Position numbers and translations under genes: made by a program. DNA of 64,000 bases. Origin: Stenotrophomonas bentonitica (GTDB lineage Bacteria > Pseudomonadota > Gammaproteobacteria > Xanthomonadales > Xanthomonadaceae). Shown piece by piece: positions 25,665-35,788 of the stretch. Numbering within the stretch: position 1 is the first letter of the stretch; each line of letters starts with the position of its first letter. The stretch spans positions 2,356,001-2,420,000 of the forward strand of contig NZ_JAAZUH010000001.1 in NCBI RefSeq assembly GCF_013185915.1. The letters run 5' to 3'. The notes beneath the pieces were generated by a model that ran no database searches, had not been told where the DNA came from, and saw nothing but the letters and a program-made list of their open reading frames with translations.

Positions 25665-28394
25665 TCAGTGCGTGATGCCCTCCGGCGGTACCGCCGCCTG
25701 CGCCTCCTGCACCGGCAGGGTCACCACCATCACGGTGGGATCGTCGGGGTCGAGCTTTGTCTTGAAGCCCAGCGCCTGGCACATCGCCAGCATGGTGCTG
25801 TTCTCGCGCAGCACCTGGCCTTCGACGATGTTCAGGCCGAGCCACTGGGCGTACTCGATCATGATGCTCATCAGGCGCCAGCCGATGCCGTGGCCCTTGA
25901 GGTCCGAGCGGATCAGGATGCCGTACTCGCCCCGGTCGTAGTCGGCGTCGGCGTGCAGGCGCACCGCGCCGAGCATGTCGCCGCTGCGCGGGTCGATCGC
26001 CACCAGCGCGATGGAGCGGGCGTAGTCGAGCTGGGTCAGGCGTGCGATGAATTCGTGGCTGAAATGCTTCACCGACTGGAAGAAGCGCAGGCGCAGGTCG
26101 TCATCGGTCACGCGCGCGAAAAAGGCGCGGAACAGCGCGTCGTCTTCCGGGCGTACCGGGCGCACGAACGCCGGCGCGCCGTCGGAGAGGGTGAGGGTGC
26201 GCTCCCACTCCTTGGGATACGGGAACACCGCAAAACGAGGATGGCCACGGCCCTTGTGCAGCTTGCGCGACGGCGCGATGGCCACGCGTGCGTCCAGCGC
26301 GATCACCCCGTCGCGGTCGGCCAGCAGCGGGTTGATGTCCAGGGTGCGCACTTCGGGAATGTCGGCGGCGAGCTGGGCCAGCTTGACCAGGATCAGCGCG
26401 ACCACGCGCTCGTCGGCCGCCGGCACGTCACGATACGCCTTGAGGATGCGCGAGACGCGGGTACGGCCGATCAGCTCATGGGCCAGGCGCAGGTCCAGCG
26501 GCGGCAGTGCCAGTGCCTTGTCGTCGATCACTTCCACGGCGGTGCCGCCGCGGCCGAACACCACCACCGGGCCGAAGGTCGGGTCGTCGGCGATGCCGGC
26601 GATCAACTCGCGCGCCTTGGGCCGCACGATGGTGGGCTGCACCAGCACGCCCTCGATGCGCGCGTTCGGGCGCAGTTCGCGGGCGCGGGCGAGGATGGAG
26701 CTGGCCGCGGCCTGCACCGCCTGCAGCGTGCCCAGGTTGAGGCGCACGCCATCCACGTCGGACTTGTGCGGGATGTCGGCGGAGAACACTTTCACCGCCA
26801 CCGTGGCGCCCTGCTCCAGCAGGGGCTGGGCCAGGTCCATCGCTTCGTGCGCGTCGCGCGCCTGCATCACCGGCGCGGACGGGATGCCGTACGCCGAAAG
26901 AAGCTGGTGGGTGGCGATCGGGTCCAGCCACTGCTGCCCGGCCGCCAGCGCAGCCTCGACGATCGCGCGCGCGGCGGCGGTGTCGACCACGAAATCCTGC
27001 GGCAGGCTGGGCGGGGTTTCCATCAACGCGGCCTGCGCGTCGCGGTAGCGCACCAGGTGCTGGAAGCCGCGCACGGCTTCGGCCTCGGTCGGGTAGGTCG
27101 GTACGCGCGCGGCGTTGAGGGTGGCGGTGGCGCGGTCGTCGTTGCCCAGCCACACCGCGAACACCGGCTTGTCGCGGTGGTGGCGCGGGCGCAGGCCGAG
27201 CGTGCGGGTGAGCGCCTGTGCGGCGTCGGCCGACGACGTGAACGCGGTCGGCACGTTGACCACCAGCACGGCGTCGTTGCCGGGGTCGGACATCAGTGCG
27301 TCGATGGCGGCGGCATAGCGCTCGCCGTCGGCGTCGACCACGATGTCGACCGGGTTGCTGCGCGACCAGCCTTCCGGCAGGACGGCGTCGAGGGCCTCGA
27401 CGGTGCCCGGCGAAAGCTCGGCCAGGCTGCCGCGCAGGGCCAGCAGCTGGTCCACGGCCAGCCGCCCCACCCCGCCGCCGTTGCTGAGGATCGCCAGCCG
27501 ACGGCCCGGGAAGGTGCCGAGCCGGCCCAGCGTTTCAGCGGCGGTGAACAGTTCGTCCAGCGCGCTCACCCGCAGCAGGCCGGCACGGTTGAACGCGGCG
27601 CCATACACCGCGTCGGAGCTGGCCAGAGCCTGCACGTGGGTGTCGCCATCGGGATCGACGCGGATGTGGCGGCCGGACTTCACCACCACCACCGGCTTGG
27701 CGCGCGCGGCGGCACGTGCGGCCGACATGAACTTGCGCGCGTCACGGATTTGTTCGACGTAGAGCAGGATGGCGCGGGTACGGTAGTCGGTGGCGAAATA
27801 GTCGAGCAGGTCGCCGAAGTCGACATCCAGCGCGTCGCCGAGCGAGACCACGGCGGAAAAACCCACCGAGCGCGCCACGCCCCATTCGACCAGCGCAGCC
27901 GCAATCGCGCTGGATTCGGAGATCAGCGCCAGGTCGCCGGCCTGCGGGAAATGCGCGGCAATGCTGGCGTTGAGGCGCGCGTGCGGGGCGATCACGCCCA
28001 GGCAGTGCGGGCCGAGGATGCGCAGGCCCTTCGGGCGTGCGGCAGCTTCGACCTGCTCGCTGAGCGAACCCGGTCCCTGGCCGAGGTTCGCGGTGAGGAT
28101 GATGGCCGCTGCCACGCCGCGCTCGGCGGCGGTGGCGACCACCTGCGGCACGATGCTGGCCGGTGCGGTGATGACGATCAGCTCCGGCACCCAGTCCAGG
28201 TCCTTGAGCCGCTTGACCGTGCTGATGCCGTCGATCTCGCCGTAACGCGGGTTGATCCACGCGACCTTGCCCGGGAAGCCGGTGGCGCGCAGGTTGCGCA
28301 TCACCGCGCGACCGGCGGAGCGCTCGCGCGGGCTGCCGCCGACGACGGCCACCGACTGCGGACGGAATACGGACTGCAGGTGGTAGGTGCTCAT
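25665..28394 (-). CDS. acyl-CoA synthetase (NDP-forming)-like / GNAT acetyltransferase fusion
   Basis: This about 909-residue protein follows the Pat/YfiQ plan. A CoA-binding Rossmann domain comes first (SVFRPQSVAVVGGSPRERSAG), then two succinyl-CoA-ligase-like domains, an ATP-grasp domain (about residues 480-700, with QGATVAVKVFSADIPHKSDVDGVRL) and a C-terminal GNAT domain (about 735-890, YGILIRSDLKGHGIGWRLM). The family acetylates lysines of enzymes such as acetyl-CoA synthetase. The usual GPNCxG is GPHCLG and SQSGA is SESSA, which suggests the synthetase part is a non-catalytic sensor as in other Pat proteins. The start could also be three codons earlier (28403). Confidence 0.87.
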   Translation of the reverse strand: MSTYHLQSVFRPQSVAVVGGSPRERSAGRAVMRNLRATGFPGKVAWINPRYGEIDGISTVKRLKDLDWVPELIVITAPASIVPQVVATAAERGVAAAIILTANLGQGPGSLSEQVEAAARPKGLRILGPHCLGVIAPHARLNASIAAHFPQAGDLALISESSAIAAALVEWGVARSVGFSAVVSLGDALDVDFGDLLDYFATDYRTRAILLYVEQIRDARKFMSAARAAARAKPVVVVKSGRHIRVDPDGDTHVQALASSDAVYGAAFNRAGLLRVSALDELFTAAETLGRLGTFPGRRLAILSNGGGVGRLAVDQLLALRGSLAELSPGTVEALDAVLPEGWSRSNPVDIVVDADGERYAAAIDALMSDPGNDAVLVVNVPTAFTSSADAAQALTRTLGLRPRHHRDKPVFAVWLGNDDRATATLNAARVPTYPTEAEAVRGFQHLVRYRDAQAALMETPPSLPQDFVVDTAAARAIVEAALAAGQQWLDPIATHQLLSAYGIPSAPVMQARDAHEAMDLAQPLLEQGATVAVKVFSADIPHKSDVDGVRLNLGTLQAVQAAASSILARARELRPNARIEGVLVQPTIVRPKARELIAGIADDPTFGPVVVFGRGGTAVEVIDDKALALPPLDLRLAHELIGRTRVSRILKAYRDVPAADERVVALILVKLAQLAADIPEVRTLDINPLLADRDGVIALDARVAIAPSRKLHKGRGHPRFAVFPYPKEWERTLTLSDGAPAFVRPVRPEDDALFRAFFARVTDDDLRLRFFQSVKHFSHEFIARLTQLDYARSIALVAIDPRSGDMLGAVRLHADADYDRGEYGILIRSDLKGHGIGWRLMSIMIEYAQWLGLNIVEGQVLRENSTMLAMCQALGFKTKLDPDDPTVMVVTLPVQEAQAAVPPEGITH

Positions 28395-28463
28395 GGCATA
28401 CACGGTACACGGGTGGCCGTGCCGGGGCGATGATCCAACGCAACCCCGACACGGGTCCGCGCG

Positions 28464-29831
28464 TTACAACAACGTGCCGCTCAGGATGGCGGCCGCGATG
28501 CTGAAGTAGATCACCAGGCCGGTCACGTCGACCAGCGTGGCCACGAACGGGGCCGAGGCGCTGGCCGGGTCGAAGCCGAGGCGCTTGAGGATGAAGGGCA
28601 GCATCGAGCCGGACAGCGAGCCGAAGGTAACGATGCCGACCAGCGCCGCGCCGATGGTGACCGCCAGCAGCTTCCAGTGCTCACCGTAGTCGTGCAGGCC
28701 CAGCAGCTGCCAGGACACGATGCGGATCATCGCCAGCACGCCGAGGATCGCGCCCAGGGTGATGCCGGTAGGCACTTCGCGCAGGGCCACCTTCCACCAG
28801 TCGCGCAGGCGCAGTTCGCGCAGCGCCAGGCTGCGGATCAGCAGCGAGGTGGCCTGCGAACCGGAGTTGCCGCCCGAGCTCATGATGAGCGGAATGAACA
28901 GGGTCAGCACCACGGCGCGGGCCAGTTCGTCTTCGTAATGCTGCATGGCGCTGGCGGTGAGCATCTCGCCCAGGAACAGCACGCTGAGCCAGCCGGCACG
29001 CTTGCGCAGCATCTCGAAGAAGCCGATCTGCATGTACGGCTTTTCCAGCGCTTCCATGCCGCCGAACTTGTGCACGTCTTCGGTGGACTCTTCGATCAGC
29101 GCGTCCAGGATGTCGTCCACGGTGACGATGCCGAGCACCTGCTGGCGCGCGTCCACCACCGGGATGGCGAGCAGGTCGTGGCGGCGGATCAGCTGGGCCA
29201 CTTCTTCCTGGTCGAGCAGCGCGTCCACGGTCACCGGCGGATTGACCTGGGCCACGTCCAGGATCGGCTCGTCGGGCAGGCCGGTGATCAGCCGGCGCAT
29301 GGTGACCACCTGCTGCAGGGCCTGGGTGCGCGGGTCGAGCACGTAGATGGCGTACACGGTTTCGCGGGTGCGCTCGACCTCGCGGATGTGCTGCAGGGTG
29401 CGGCCCACGGTCCAGTCGGCGGGCACGCTGACGAATTCGGTGGTCATCAGCGCTCCGGCGGTATGCGCCGGGTAGCTGAGCAGCTGCTGGATGGCCTGGC
29501 GCGATTCGACGCTGAGCAGCGGAATCAACCGCGCGCGTTCGTCTTCGTCCAGCTCATGGACGATGTCGGTGGCACGGTCGTCGGCCATCAGGCCGAGCAG
29601 CGCTGCCGCCTTGGTCACCGGCAGCGCGGCGACAAGGTCGCCACTGCGGGTCAGCTCGGGCTGTTCGAGCATCTTCACCGCACGTGGCAACGGCAGCGCG
29701 GCCAGGGTGTCGGCGGCGCGCGACAGCTCCAGCGTATTGAGGTATTCCACCGCGTCGGCGGTGTTGAAGTCCTGCAGGGGGGCGCTCAGGGCGGCGTCGG
29801 CCGCCGGGCGCAGGAGGTCTTTCTGGTTCAT
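28464..29831 (-). CDS. mgtE: magnesium transporter MgtE
   Basis: A 455-residue Mg2+ channel. The N domain (about residues 25-130) contains repeats of LAALPLPRAVKMLEQ and DRATDIVHELDEDERARLIPLL. Two CBS domains follow (about 130-260, with TAGALMTTEFVSVPADWTVGRTLQ and IPVVDARQQVLGIVTVDDILDALI). The plug helix and five-helix pore domain end the protein, including MSSGGNSGSQATSLLIRSLALREL, the conserved pore-lining segment. It mediates gated Mg2+ uptake across the inner membrane. An unusually long untranslated upstream region may contribute to regulation. Confidence 0.93.
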   Translation of the reverse strand: MNQKDLLRPAADAALSAPLQDFNTADAVEYLNTLELSRAADTLAALPLPRAVKMLEQPELTRSGDLVAALPVTKAAALLGLMADDRATDIVHELDEDERARLIPLLSVESRQAIQQLLSYPAHTAGALMTTEFVSVPADWTVGRTLQHIREVERTRETVYAIYVLDPRTQALQQVVTMRRLITGLPDEPILDVAQVNPPVTVDALLDQEEVAQLIRRHDLLAIPVVDARQQVLGIVTVDDILDALIEESTEDVHKFGGMEALEKPYMQIGFFEMLRKRAGWLSVLFLGEMLTASAMQHYEDELARAVVLTLFIPLIMSSGGNSGSQATSLLIRSLALRELRLRDWWKVALREVPTGITLGAILGVLAMIRIVSWQLLGLHDYGEHWKLLAVTIGAALVGIVTFGSLSGSMLPFILKRLGFDPASASAPFVATLVDVTGLVIYFSIAAAILSGTLL

Positions 29832-30137
29832 GGGGTTCGCCTTGTGGATCGCGTTCGCGCGACGCCAACGCTGGCGAACCGTCCCGTGTCAGGCGGTGGC
29901 CATCGCTGGCGTCGAGCAAGGTCGACTTCTACTGTCGCTGGACATGGGTTTGGACTCCGGAAGGGTGTTGCGGGGCGCACCGGTGGGCGCGGCCAGCCGG
30001 CGGGAGTCTGGACCCGTGGACAGGCCGGGTCAACCCCTGCGGCGCATGGGGTCAGGCGCGGTTGAAGGTCGTTGACGCGACGGGCCGCATAATGGGCCAC
30101 CGGCGACAGGCCGATGATGCGATGCGCGGGTTTTCAC
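29832..30137. other. GC-rich intergenic region between mgtE and kefC
   Basis: About 300 bases separate the divergent genes. No ORF is convincing. The part next to mgtE contains interlocking inverted repeats such as GCCAACGCTGGC, so the mgtE leader could fold. I do not recognise a known magnesium riboswitch consensus. Confidence 0.4.
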
Positions 30138-31940
30138 ATGCATAGCGGTGCGCTGGTCCTGGCCCTGGTGTTGCTGCTGGCTGCGGTGATCGCCGTGCCG
30201 GTGTTCAAGAAGCTCGGGCTGGGCGCGGTGCTGGGCTACCTCGCCGCCGGCGTGGTGCTGGGTCCGGACGGGCTGGGCTTCGTGCAGGACGCCGACCGGA
30301 TGCTGGGCGCGGCCGAGATCGGCGTGGTGATGCTGCTGTTCGTAATCGGGCTGGAACTCTCTCCGACCCGCCTGAAGGTGATGCGCCGGTCGGTGTTCGG
30401 TGCCGGGACCGCACAGGTCGCGCTTTGCGCCTTGGTGTTGGGCAGCCTGCTGATGCTGGACCACTTCCAGTGGAAGGGCGCGCTGATCGTGGGCATCGCG
30501 CTGGCGCTGTCGTCCACTGCGGTGGGCCTGCAGCTGCTGTCCGAACACAAGGGCCTCAACACCGATTACGGGCGGCTGGGCTTTGCGATCCTGCTGTTCC
30601 AGGACCTGATCGCGATTCCCCTGCTGGCGGCCATTCCGCTGCTGGGCGGGGCCAAGAACGAAACCCTGCAGTGGAACGACGTGGCGATTGCGCTGGGCGC
30701 GCTGGCGGTGGTGATCGTGTGCGGACGGCCGGTGCTGCGCTGGCTGTTCAGTACCGTGGCGCGCACGCGCAGTCCCGAGGTGTTCACCGCGATGGCGCTG
30801 CTGGTGGTGCTGGGCACCGCGTGGTTCATGCAGGAGGTCGGGCTCAGTCCCAGCCTGGGTGCGTTCCTGGCCGGCGTGCTGCTGTCCGATTCGGAGTTCC
30901 GCCACGAGCTGGAATCGCAGATCGAGCCGTTCAAGGGCCTGCTGCTGGGCCTGTTCTTCATCGCGGTGGGCATGGGCATCGACCTGGACCGGGTGGTCGC
31001 CGAACCGGGGGCGATCGCCATCGGCGTGGCGATCCTGCTGGTGGTGAAGTTCAGCCTGCTGTTCGGGATCGGCAAGCTCGCAAAGCTGAGCACCCGGCAT
31101 GCGCTACTGCTGGGCAGCGTGCTGTGGCTGGGCGGCGAGTTCGCGTTCGTGGTGTTCAACGAAGCGCAGCGCGCGCACCTGCTGGGCAATGCCAACCATG
31201 ATCGCCTGGTGGCGATCGTGGGCCTGTCGATGGCGCTGACCCCGCTGTTGATGATCCTGCTGCTGAAACTGCTGGGCAGCGAACATGAGGCGGTGAAGGA
31301 CAAGCGCCCACCCGACAAGGTCGACACCGGCGGCACCGAGCCCAGCGTGATGATCGCGGGCATGGGCCGCTTCGGCCAGGTGGTGGCGCGCCTGCTGACC
31401 GCGCAGAAGATTCCGTTCGTGGCGCTGGAGGCGAACCCGGACACGGTGTCGGACCTGCGCCGGTTCGGCAACAAGCTGTACTACGGCGACCCGACCCGCC
31501 CGGAGATCCTGCGTGCGGCCGGCGGCGAACACGTGCGCGTGTACGTGGTGACGCTGGATGAGCCGGAGGCGAACATGCGCGCCACCCGCCTGATCCGGCG
31601 CATGTATCCGGACGCGGTGGTGCTGGCCCGCGCGCGCAACCGCCAGCACGCTTGGCGGTTGATGGACATGTCGGCCGAACCGTTCCGCGAGGTGCTCGGG
31701 TCGAGCCTGGACATGGGCGAACGCGTGCTGACCGCGCTGGGCATTTCCACGGCGGTTGCCGAAGCGCATGTGGAGCGCTTCCGCGAGCACGACGAGAAAC
31801 TGCTGCGCGACCAGTACCTGGTGTACGACGACGAGGCAGCGGTGATCCAGACCTCACGCGATGCGCGGGCGGACCTGATGCGGTTGTTCGAAGCGGATGC
31901 CGAACGCGACGGCGGAACGGACAACGACCGCCGCGAGTGA
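30138..31940 (+). CDS. kefC: KefC-type monovalent cation:proton antiporter (CPA2)
   Basis: A 600-residue protein from MHSGALVLALVLLL. The first about 385 residues form the Na+/H+-exchanger-type membrane domain with twelve or more helices (LGYLAAGVVLGPDGLGF, then the FQDLIAIPLL motif near residues 156-165). A cytosolic TrkA-N domain follows (about 400-520, VMIAGMGRFGQVVARLL), and a charged C-terminal tail. In E. coli this is a glutathione-gated K+ efflux system protecting against electrophiles. No KefF-like flavoprotein gene is adjacent. The gene meets the ankyrin gene stop to stop with no gap. Confidence 0.88.
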   Translation: MHSGALVLALVLLLAAVIAVPVFKKLGLGAVLGYLAAGVVLGPDGLGFVQDADRMLGAAEIGVVMLLFVIGLELSPTRLKVMRRSVFGAGTAQVALCALVLGSLLMLDHFQWKGALIVGIALALSSTAVGLQLLSEHKGLNTDYGRLGFAILLFQDLIAIPLLAAIPLLGGAKNETLQWNDVAIALGALAVVIVCGRPVLRWLFSTVARTRSPEVFTAMALLVVLGTAWFMQEVGLSPSLGAFLAGVLLSDSEFRHELESQIEPFKGLLLGLFFIAVGMGIDLDRVVAEPGAIAIGVAILLVVKFSLLFGIGKLAKLSTRHALLLGSVLWLGGEFAFVVFNEAQRAHLLGNANHDRLVAIVGLSMALTPLLMILLLKLLGSEHEAVKDKRPPDKVDTGGTEPSVMIAGMGRFGQVVARLLTAQKIPFVALEANPDTVSDLRRFGNKLYYGDPTRPEILRAAGGEHVRVYVVTLDEPEANMRATRLIRRMYPDAVVLARARNRQHAWRLMDMSAEPFREVLGSSLDMGERVLTALGISTAVAEAHVERFREHDEKLLRDQYLVYDDEAAVIQTSRDARADLMRLFEADAERDGGTDNDRRE

Positions 31941-34900
31941 TCAGCCGTTGTCGCGCAGGAACCGGGCCATCGAAGACACGCCCGGTACGCGCGGTTCGAA
32001 TTCGCCGGCGACGTCGATGAAGCCGCGCATCACCGCGATCTCGCGCGGGCTGCGGTTGAGCGCGTCGCGCACGTCCGGGTCGGCACCGGCGCGCAGCAGG
32101 CGCTGCACCAGCAGCGGCAGCCCGTGCAGGGCGGCCAGGTGCAGCGGACCGAAGCCGCGCGGATCGCGTGCATCCAGCGACACGTCCTCATCGAGCAGGC
32201 GTTCGACCGCAGCCAGTACGACCTGTTCGTCGCAGGCGGTGCCGGGCTCGGCGCGGGCGCCCAGCACCAGCAGCAGCGGCGTGACCGAACCGGCGGCCGC
32301 CTGGTCGGGCTCGGCACCGGACAGCAGCAGCGTGTCCAGCAGCGCCAGCAGGCGCGAGCGGTCGCGGGCGCCGAAGCCGTACAGGGCCGCGCAGTGCAGC
32401 GGACCGAGCTGCTGCGCGTCGCCGGCATGCACGTTGGCACCGGCGGTGAGCAGGCGCGCAGCGATGTCGGGCAGGCCCAGCGCCGAGGCCAGCATCAGCA
32501 CGGTCACTCCCCCCGGCAGGCGGTACTCCAGCTCGGCACCCGCATCGAGCAGGGCCGAGACGATGTCGATCTGGCGCATGCTGACCGCCGCCGACAACGG
32601 CGTGGCGCCGCTCGCGGCCGCGTGCTGCGGGTTCGCCCCGCGCGCCAGCAGCAGGTCCACAACCGCCAGGTGGCCACCGCCGGCGGCACGCAGCAGCGCG
32701 GTGCAGCCCTGCGCGTCGACCACGTCGATCGCAAAGCCCAGGTCGTTCAAACGGCGCACTGCGTCGGCGTCACCGGCCATTGCCGCCGCCGGCAGGTCGG
32801 CGGCGCGCAGCGCGCGGCCGGGCAGCGGCCACACGCGCCAGTCCAGCCAGTCGGCGAGGTCGCGGCGGCCGATCGACAGCGCCACGCCCAGCGGGGTCTG
32901 GCCGTCGGCGGCACGCGCTTCGGGCGAGGCGCCCTGCTGCACCAGCAGCTTCAACGAGCCTTCGCGGGCCAGCGCGGTGGCCAGGTGCAGCGCGGTCATG
33001 CCGTGGCTGTCGCGCGCCTCGCGGTCCACGCCCAGGGTGAGCAGGGCCTGCTGCAGGCGCAGCCAGCCCAACCGCACCGCCAGCGACAGCGGCGGGTCGC
33101 CGGCCGGCGAGGCGGCGAACGGGTCGGCCCCGCGCTCAAGCAGTTCCAGCGCCAGCTGTTCCAGTCCGCGCGCGGCCTGGTCGTGCTGCGCGCAGGCCGC
33201 CAGCAGGCGCGCCAGGCCACCGGCACCGGCCGGCGACACGCCCCGGCGCAGCAGCACCTGCAGCGCGGGCACTGCATCAACACCACGCGCCAGCAGCGCG
33301 AACATCGGGGTGTCGCCACAGGCATCCAGCACTTCCGGCGCGGCGCCGTGCGCCAGCAGCCATTCCACCGCATGCGGATCCAGCGCCAGCTCGGCGTCGT
33401 GCAGCAGGCCGCCCAATTCTTCGGGGTTGCACAGGCGCGCCAGGGTGGCCATGCCGTCCACGTTGCCGAAGCCCAGCGCTTCGCGCAGCAGGTCCAGTGG
33501 CGGGCGGTCCGGCAGGATCGGCGTGCCTGCGTCGGCGTCACTGTCGGCGGCACTGGCCAGGCCGTCGCTCACCGCGGCCGGCAGTGGATAGCTGCGATCC
33601 AGCAGCGACACGATGGTCCAGCGTCCGGCGGCGGCGGCGATGTCCACCGCGCGGCGGCCCTGCGGGTCCGGCACGTCCGCGGCAATGCCCAGGTCGAGCA
33701 GGCGGCGTACCATGACCGGCGACACGGTATCGGCCATGCAGGCCAGCAGCACCGCGTTGCGGCCTTCCACGTCCACCGCGTGCAGGTCGGGTTTGTGCGG
33801 CAGCAGGTGTTCGACCACGGCGGCGCGACCGGCACGGGCCGCTTCCAGCCACGGCGTGCGCGACAGCGCATCGCGCGATTCCAGGTTGGCGCCGGCGGCC
33901 AGCAGGACCTCGATGATGTCCACGTGCCCGGCCAATGCGGCTTCATGCAATGCACTGCGGCGCTGGCGGTCGCGGGCGTCGGCGCGCGCCTTGTGCTTGA
34001 GCAGCAGCTGCACGCCGGCGGTATCGTCTTCTTCGGTGCCGGCCGCAGCCAGCAGCACCGGGGTGCCCTCGGCCGGCTCGGTGCGCGCGCCGCGCTCGAG
34101 CAGGAAGCGCGCCAGGCGCCAGTTGCCGACCTGGCAGGCCACCGCCAGCGGCGACCAGCCGTCGTTGTTGAGCGCGTCCACTTCGGCGGCGGCGTCGCGC
34201 AGCAGCGCGGCCACGCCCGGGTCGGAACTGCGCGCGGCATGGTGCAGGGGGGTGTTGCCGTCGCTGTCGACCGCACGCGAATCGGCACCGTTGGCGAGCA
34301 GGGTCATCACCGCTTCGGGGCGACCGTGCCAGCTGTCGCGGGTGGCCGCCAGCAGCGGGGTCATGCCGCGGTGCGGGGTGTTGACGCCCACGCCGCGCGC
34401 GATCAATTCGCGCAGCAGGCGCAGGTCGGGAAGCACCGCCGCCAGCACTACCAGGCTGCGCTGGTCGCGCCAGTTCGGATCCGGCAGGCCGTGCGGGTCG
34501 GCGCCCGCGGCCAGCAGCTGCAGGGCGCGGTCGACCCGCCCGCTGCGCGCGGCGTCGTACAGCGCCGGCAGGCGTTCGTGCTGGCCCAGCGGTTCCAGCG
34601 GCTGGCTGGCATCGTCCGGGTGCGCGGCGGCGGCGAAGGCGTCGCCCGCCGGTTCCAGCACGCTGCGGGTGGGCAGCGGGTCGGCCGGTGCAATGCGCTG
34701 CAGGGCGAAGTGGGCCAGCGGCGAACCGATCAGCACCAGCAGCGCGAACGGCCAGCGCAGGGTGTCCGGCAGCAGGCCCGGCCAGGCCGGCACCACCACC
34801 AGCGCGCAGACCGTAACCACCAGGCCGGCCACGATCAGCCCGCGCCAGGCGCTCAGGTCGCGCGCGGCCAGCGTGCGCCAATGCCGCGCCAGGCTGCCGT

Positions 34901-35282
34901 CGCTGCGTTCGATTTCATTCCAGAGTGGCCAGGTACGCCACACGCCGAGCAGCGCGGCGCTGACCGCCACGCTCAGGCCGAGCACGGCGGCGAGGCTGCC
35001 GCTGTCGTGCAGCGCGCCCAGCGGCCAGGACACCAGCAGCGCGAACAGGGCCGGGCCGAGTGCCCACAACCCTGCCAGTGCCGGCAGGTCCTGTCGGCCA
35101 AGCTGGGCCAGCGTCGGCAGCGCACGGCTGCGCCGCCACCACGACACGCCCAGCGCGAACGCCGGCTGCGCCAGCGCCGCACCGAGCGCGGCCGGCACGC
35201 CGCCCAGCACCACGGCCAGCGACAGCAGGCCACCGGCGGCAACGGCAATGGCGGCAGCGCGGGTGCGCAGGGCGTCAGTCAT
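31941..35282 (-). CDS. giant membrane-anchored ankyrin repeat protein
   Basis: A 1113-residue protein. Residues about 10-195 contain roughly five hydrophobic segments, so the N-terminal part is embedded in the inner membrane. From about residue 235 to the end there is a long series of ankyrin repeats (patterns such as [45 protein letters not shown] and [26 protein letters not shown]). The repeats would act as a protein-interaction scaffold on the cytoplasmic side. No enzymatic domain is visible. The ATG overlaps the stop of ycgL by ATGA, so ycgL and this gene are co-expressed. The partner is unknown. Confidence 0.85.
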   Translation of the reverse strand: MTDALRTRAAAIAVAAGGLLSLAVVLGGVPAALGAALAQPAFALGVSWWRRSRALPTLAQLGRQDLPALAGLWALGPALFALLVSWPLGALHDSGSLAAVLGLSVAVSAALLGVWRTWPLWNEIERSDGSLARHWRTLAARDLSAWRGLIVAGLVVTVCALVVVPAWPGLLPDTLRWPFALLVLIGSPLAHFALQRIAPADPLPTRSVLEPAGDAFAAAAHPDDASQPLEPLGQHERLPALYDAARSGRVDRALQLLAAGADPHGLPDPNWRDQRSLVVLAAVLPDLRLLRELIARGVGVNTPHRGMTPLLAATRDSWHGRPEAVMTLLANGADSRAVDSDGNTPLHHAARSSDPGVAALLRDAAAEVDALNNDGWSPLAVACQVGNWRLARFLLERGARTEPAEGTPVLLAAAGTEEDDTAGVQLLLKHKARADARDRQRRSALHEAALAGHVDIIEVLLAAGANLESRDALSRTPWLEAARAGRAAVVEHLLPHKPDLHAVDVEGRNAVLLACMADTVSPVMVRRLLDLGIAADVPDPQGRRAVDIAAAAGRWTIVSLLDRSYPLPAAVSDGLASAADSDADAGTPILPDRPPLDLLREALGFGNVDGMATLARLCNPEELGGLLHDAELALDPHAVEWLLAHGAAPEVLDACGDTPMFALLARGVDAVPALQVLLRRGVSPAGAGGLARLLAACAQHDQAARGLEQLALELLERGADPFAASPAGDPPLSLAVRLGWLRLQQALLTLGVDREARDSHGMTALHLATALAREGSLKLLVQQGASPEARAADGQTPLGVALSIGRRDLADWLDWRVWPLPGRALRAADLPAAAMAGDADAVRRLNDLGFAIDVVDAQGCTALLRAAGGGHLAVVDLLLARGANPQHAAASGATPLSAAVSMRQIDIVSALLDAGAELEYRLPGGVTVLMLASALGLPDIAARLLTAGANVHAGDAQQLGPLHCAALYGFGARDRSRLLALLDTLLLSGAEPDQAAAGSVTPLLLVLGARAEPGTACDEQVVLAAVERLLDEDVSLDARDPRGFGPLHLAALHGLPLLVQRLLRAGADPDVRDALNRSPREIAVMRGFIDVAGEFEPRVPGVSSMARFLRDNG

Positions 35283-35551
35283 CGCGGGTCATCACGGCGC
35301 GGCACGCGCACCGGCGGGACCGGCGGCGGGGGCATCTGCAGGTGGAAACCGCGCTCGGCGAGATTGGCGCGCACCTGGTCGACGTCGGCCAGTGCGAGGC
35401 GACGGTCCGGGGTCAAGGCGACTTCCAGCACGAATGCGAACGGCGCCAGCGTGGCTTTCAATGCATCCGGGATGGCATCGAAGGCGTCACGGGCGGCGAG
35501 GTAGACGTAGGTGTCCTGCTTGCGTTGGCTTTTGTAGACGTAGGCTTGCAT
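35279..35551 (-). CDS. ycgL: YcgL domain-containing protein
   Basis: From [28 protein letters not shown] the protein has 90 residues and fits the YcgL (DUF709) family along its whole length, including [12 protein letters not shown] near the C-terminus. The upstream in-frame ATG (35605) would add an unrelated extension. The fold is known but the cellular role of the family is not well defined. The last four bases overlap the start of the ankyrin gene (ATGA). Confidence 0.9.
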   Translation of the reverse strand: MQAYVYKSQRKQDTYVYLAARDAFDAIPDALKATLAPFAFVLEVALTPDRRLALADVDQVRANLAERGFHLQMPPPPVPPVRVPRRDDPR

Positions 35552-35788
35552 TGCCCGCGGGGCGGTTGCCCTGGGAATAGATGCGTCGATTGTGTCGGAA
35601 ACCACGCAAGTCCGATAGGTATCTGCCGCGTGGGGCGTCGGTTTTCAGGCGCGGGGCAGATTCAGGTTCATCAATGTCGCGACGTGGTTCAGGCAGCCGG
35701 GCGGGCGTTGCACCGCGCCCGCAGGCCGGAATCCAGGGCGCGCACGCTATGATGGCGTCATTCGCACCCGCAGCATTCATCAACTGAA

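Noticed and set aside
25635..28433. 932-codon open frame on the plus strand over the acyl-CoA synthetase/GNAT gene
   Set aside because: High GC content keeps antisense frames open; the composition is His/Arg/Gln-rich with no recognisable domain, and the minus-strand gene is clearly real.
29832..30137. Known magnesium riboswitch (M-box) before mgtE
   Set aside because: I could not match its consensus by eye, so only an unspecified structured leader is noted.
32124..35504. 1126-codon open frame opposite the ankyrin gene
   Set aside because: An antisense shadow of the codon-biased ankyrin gene; no domain, and repetitive Gln/Arg/His composition.
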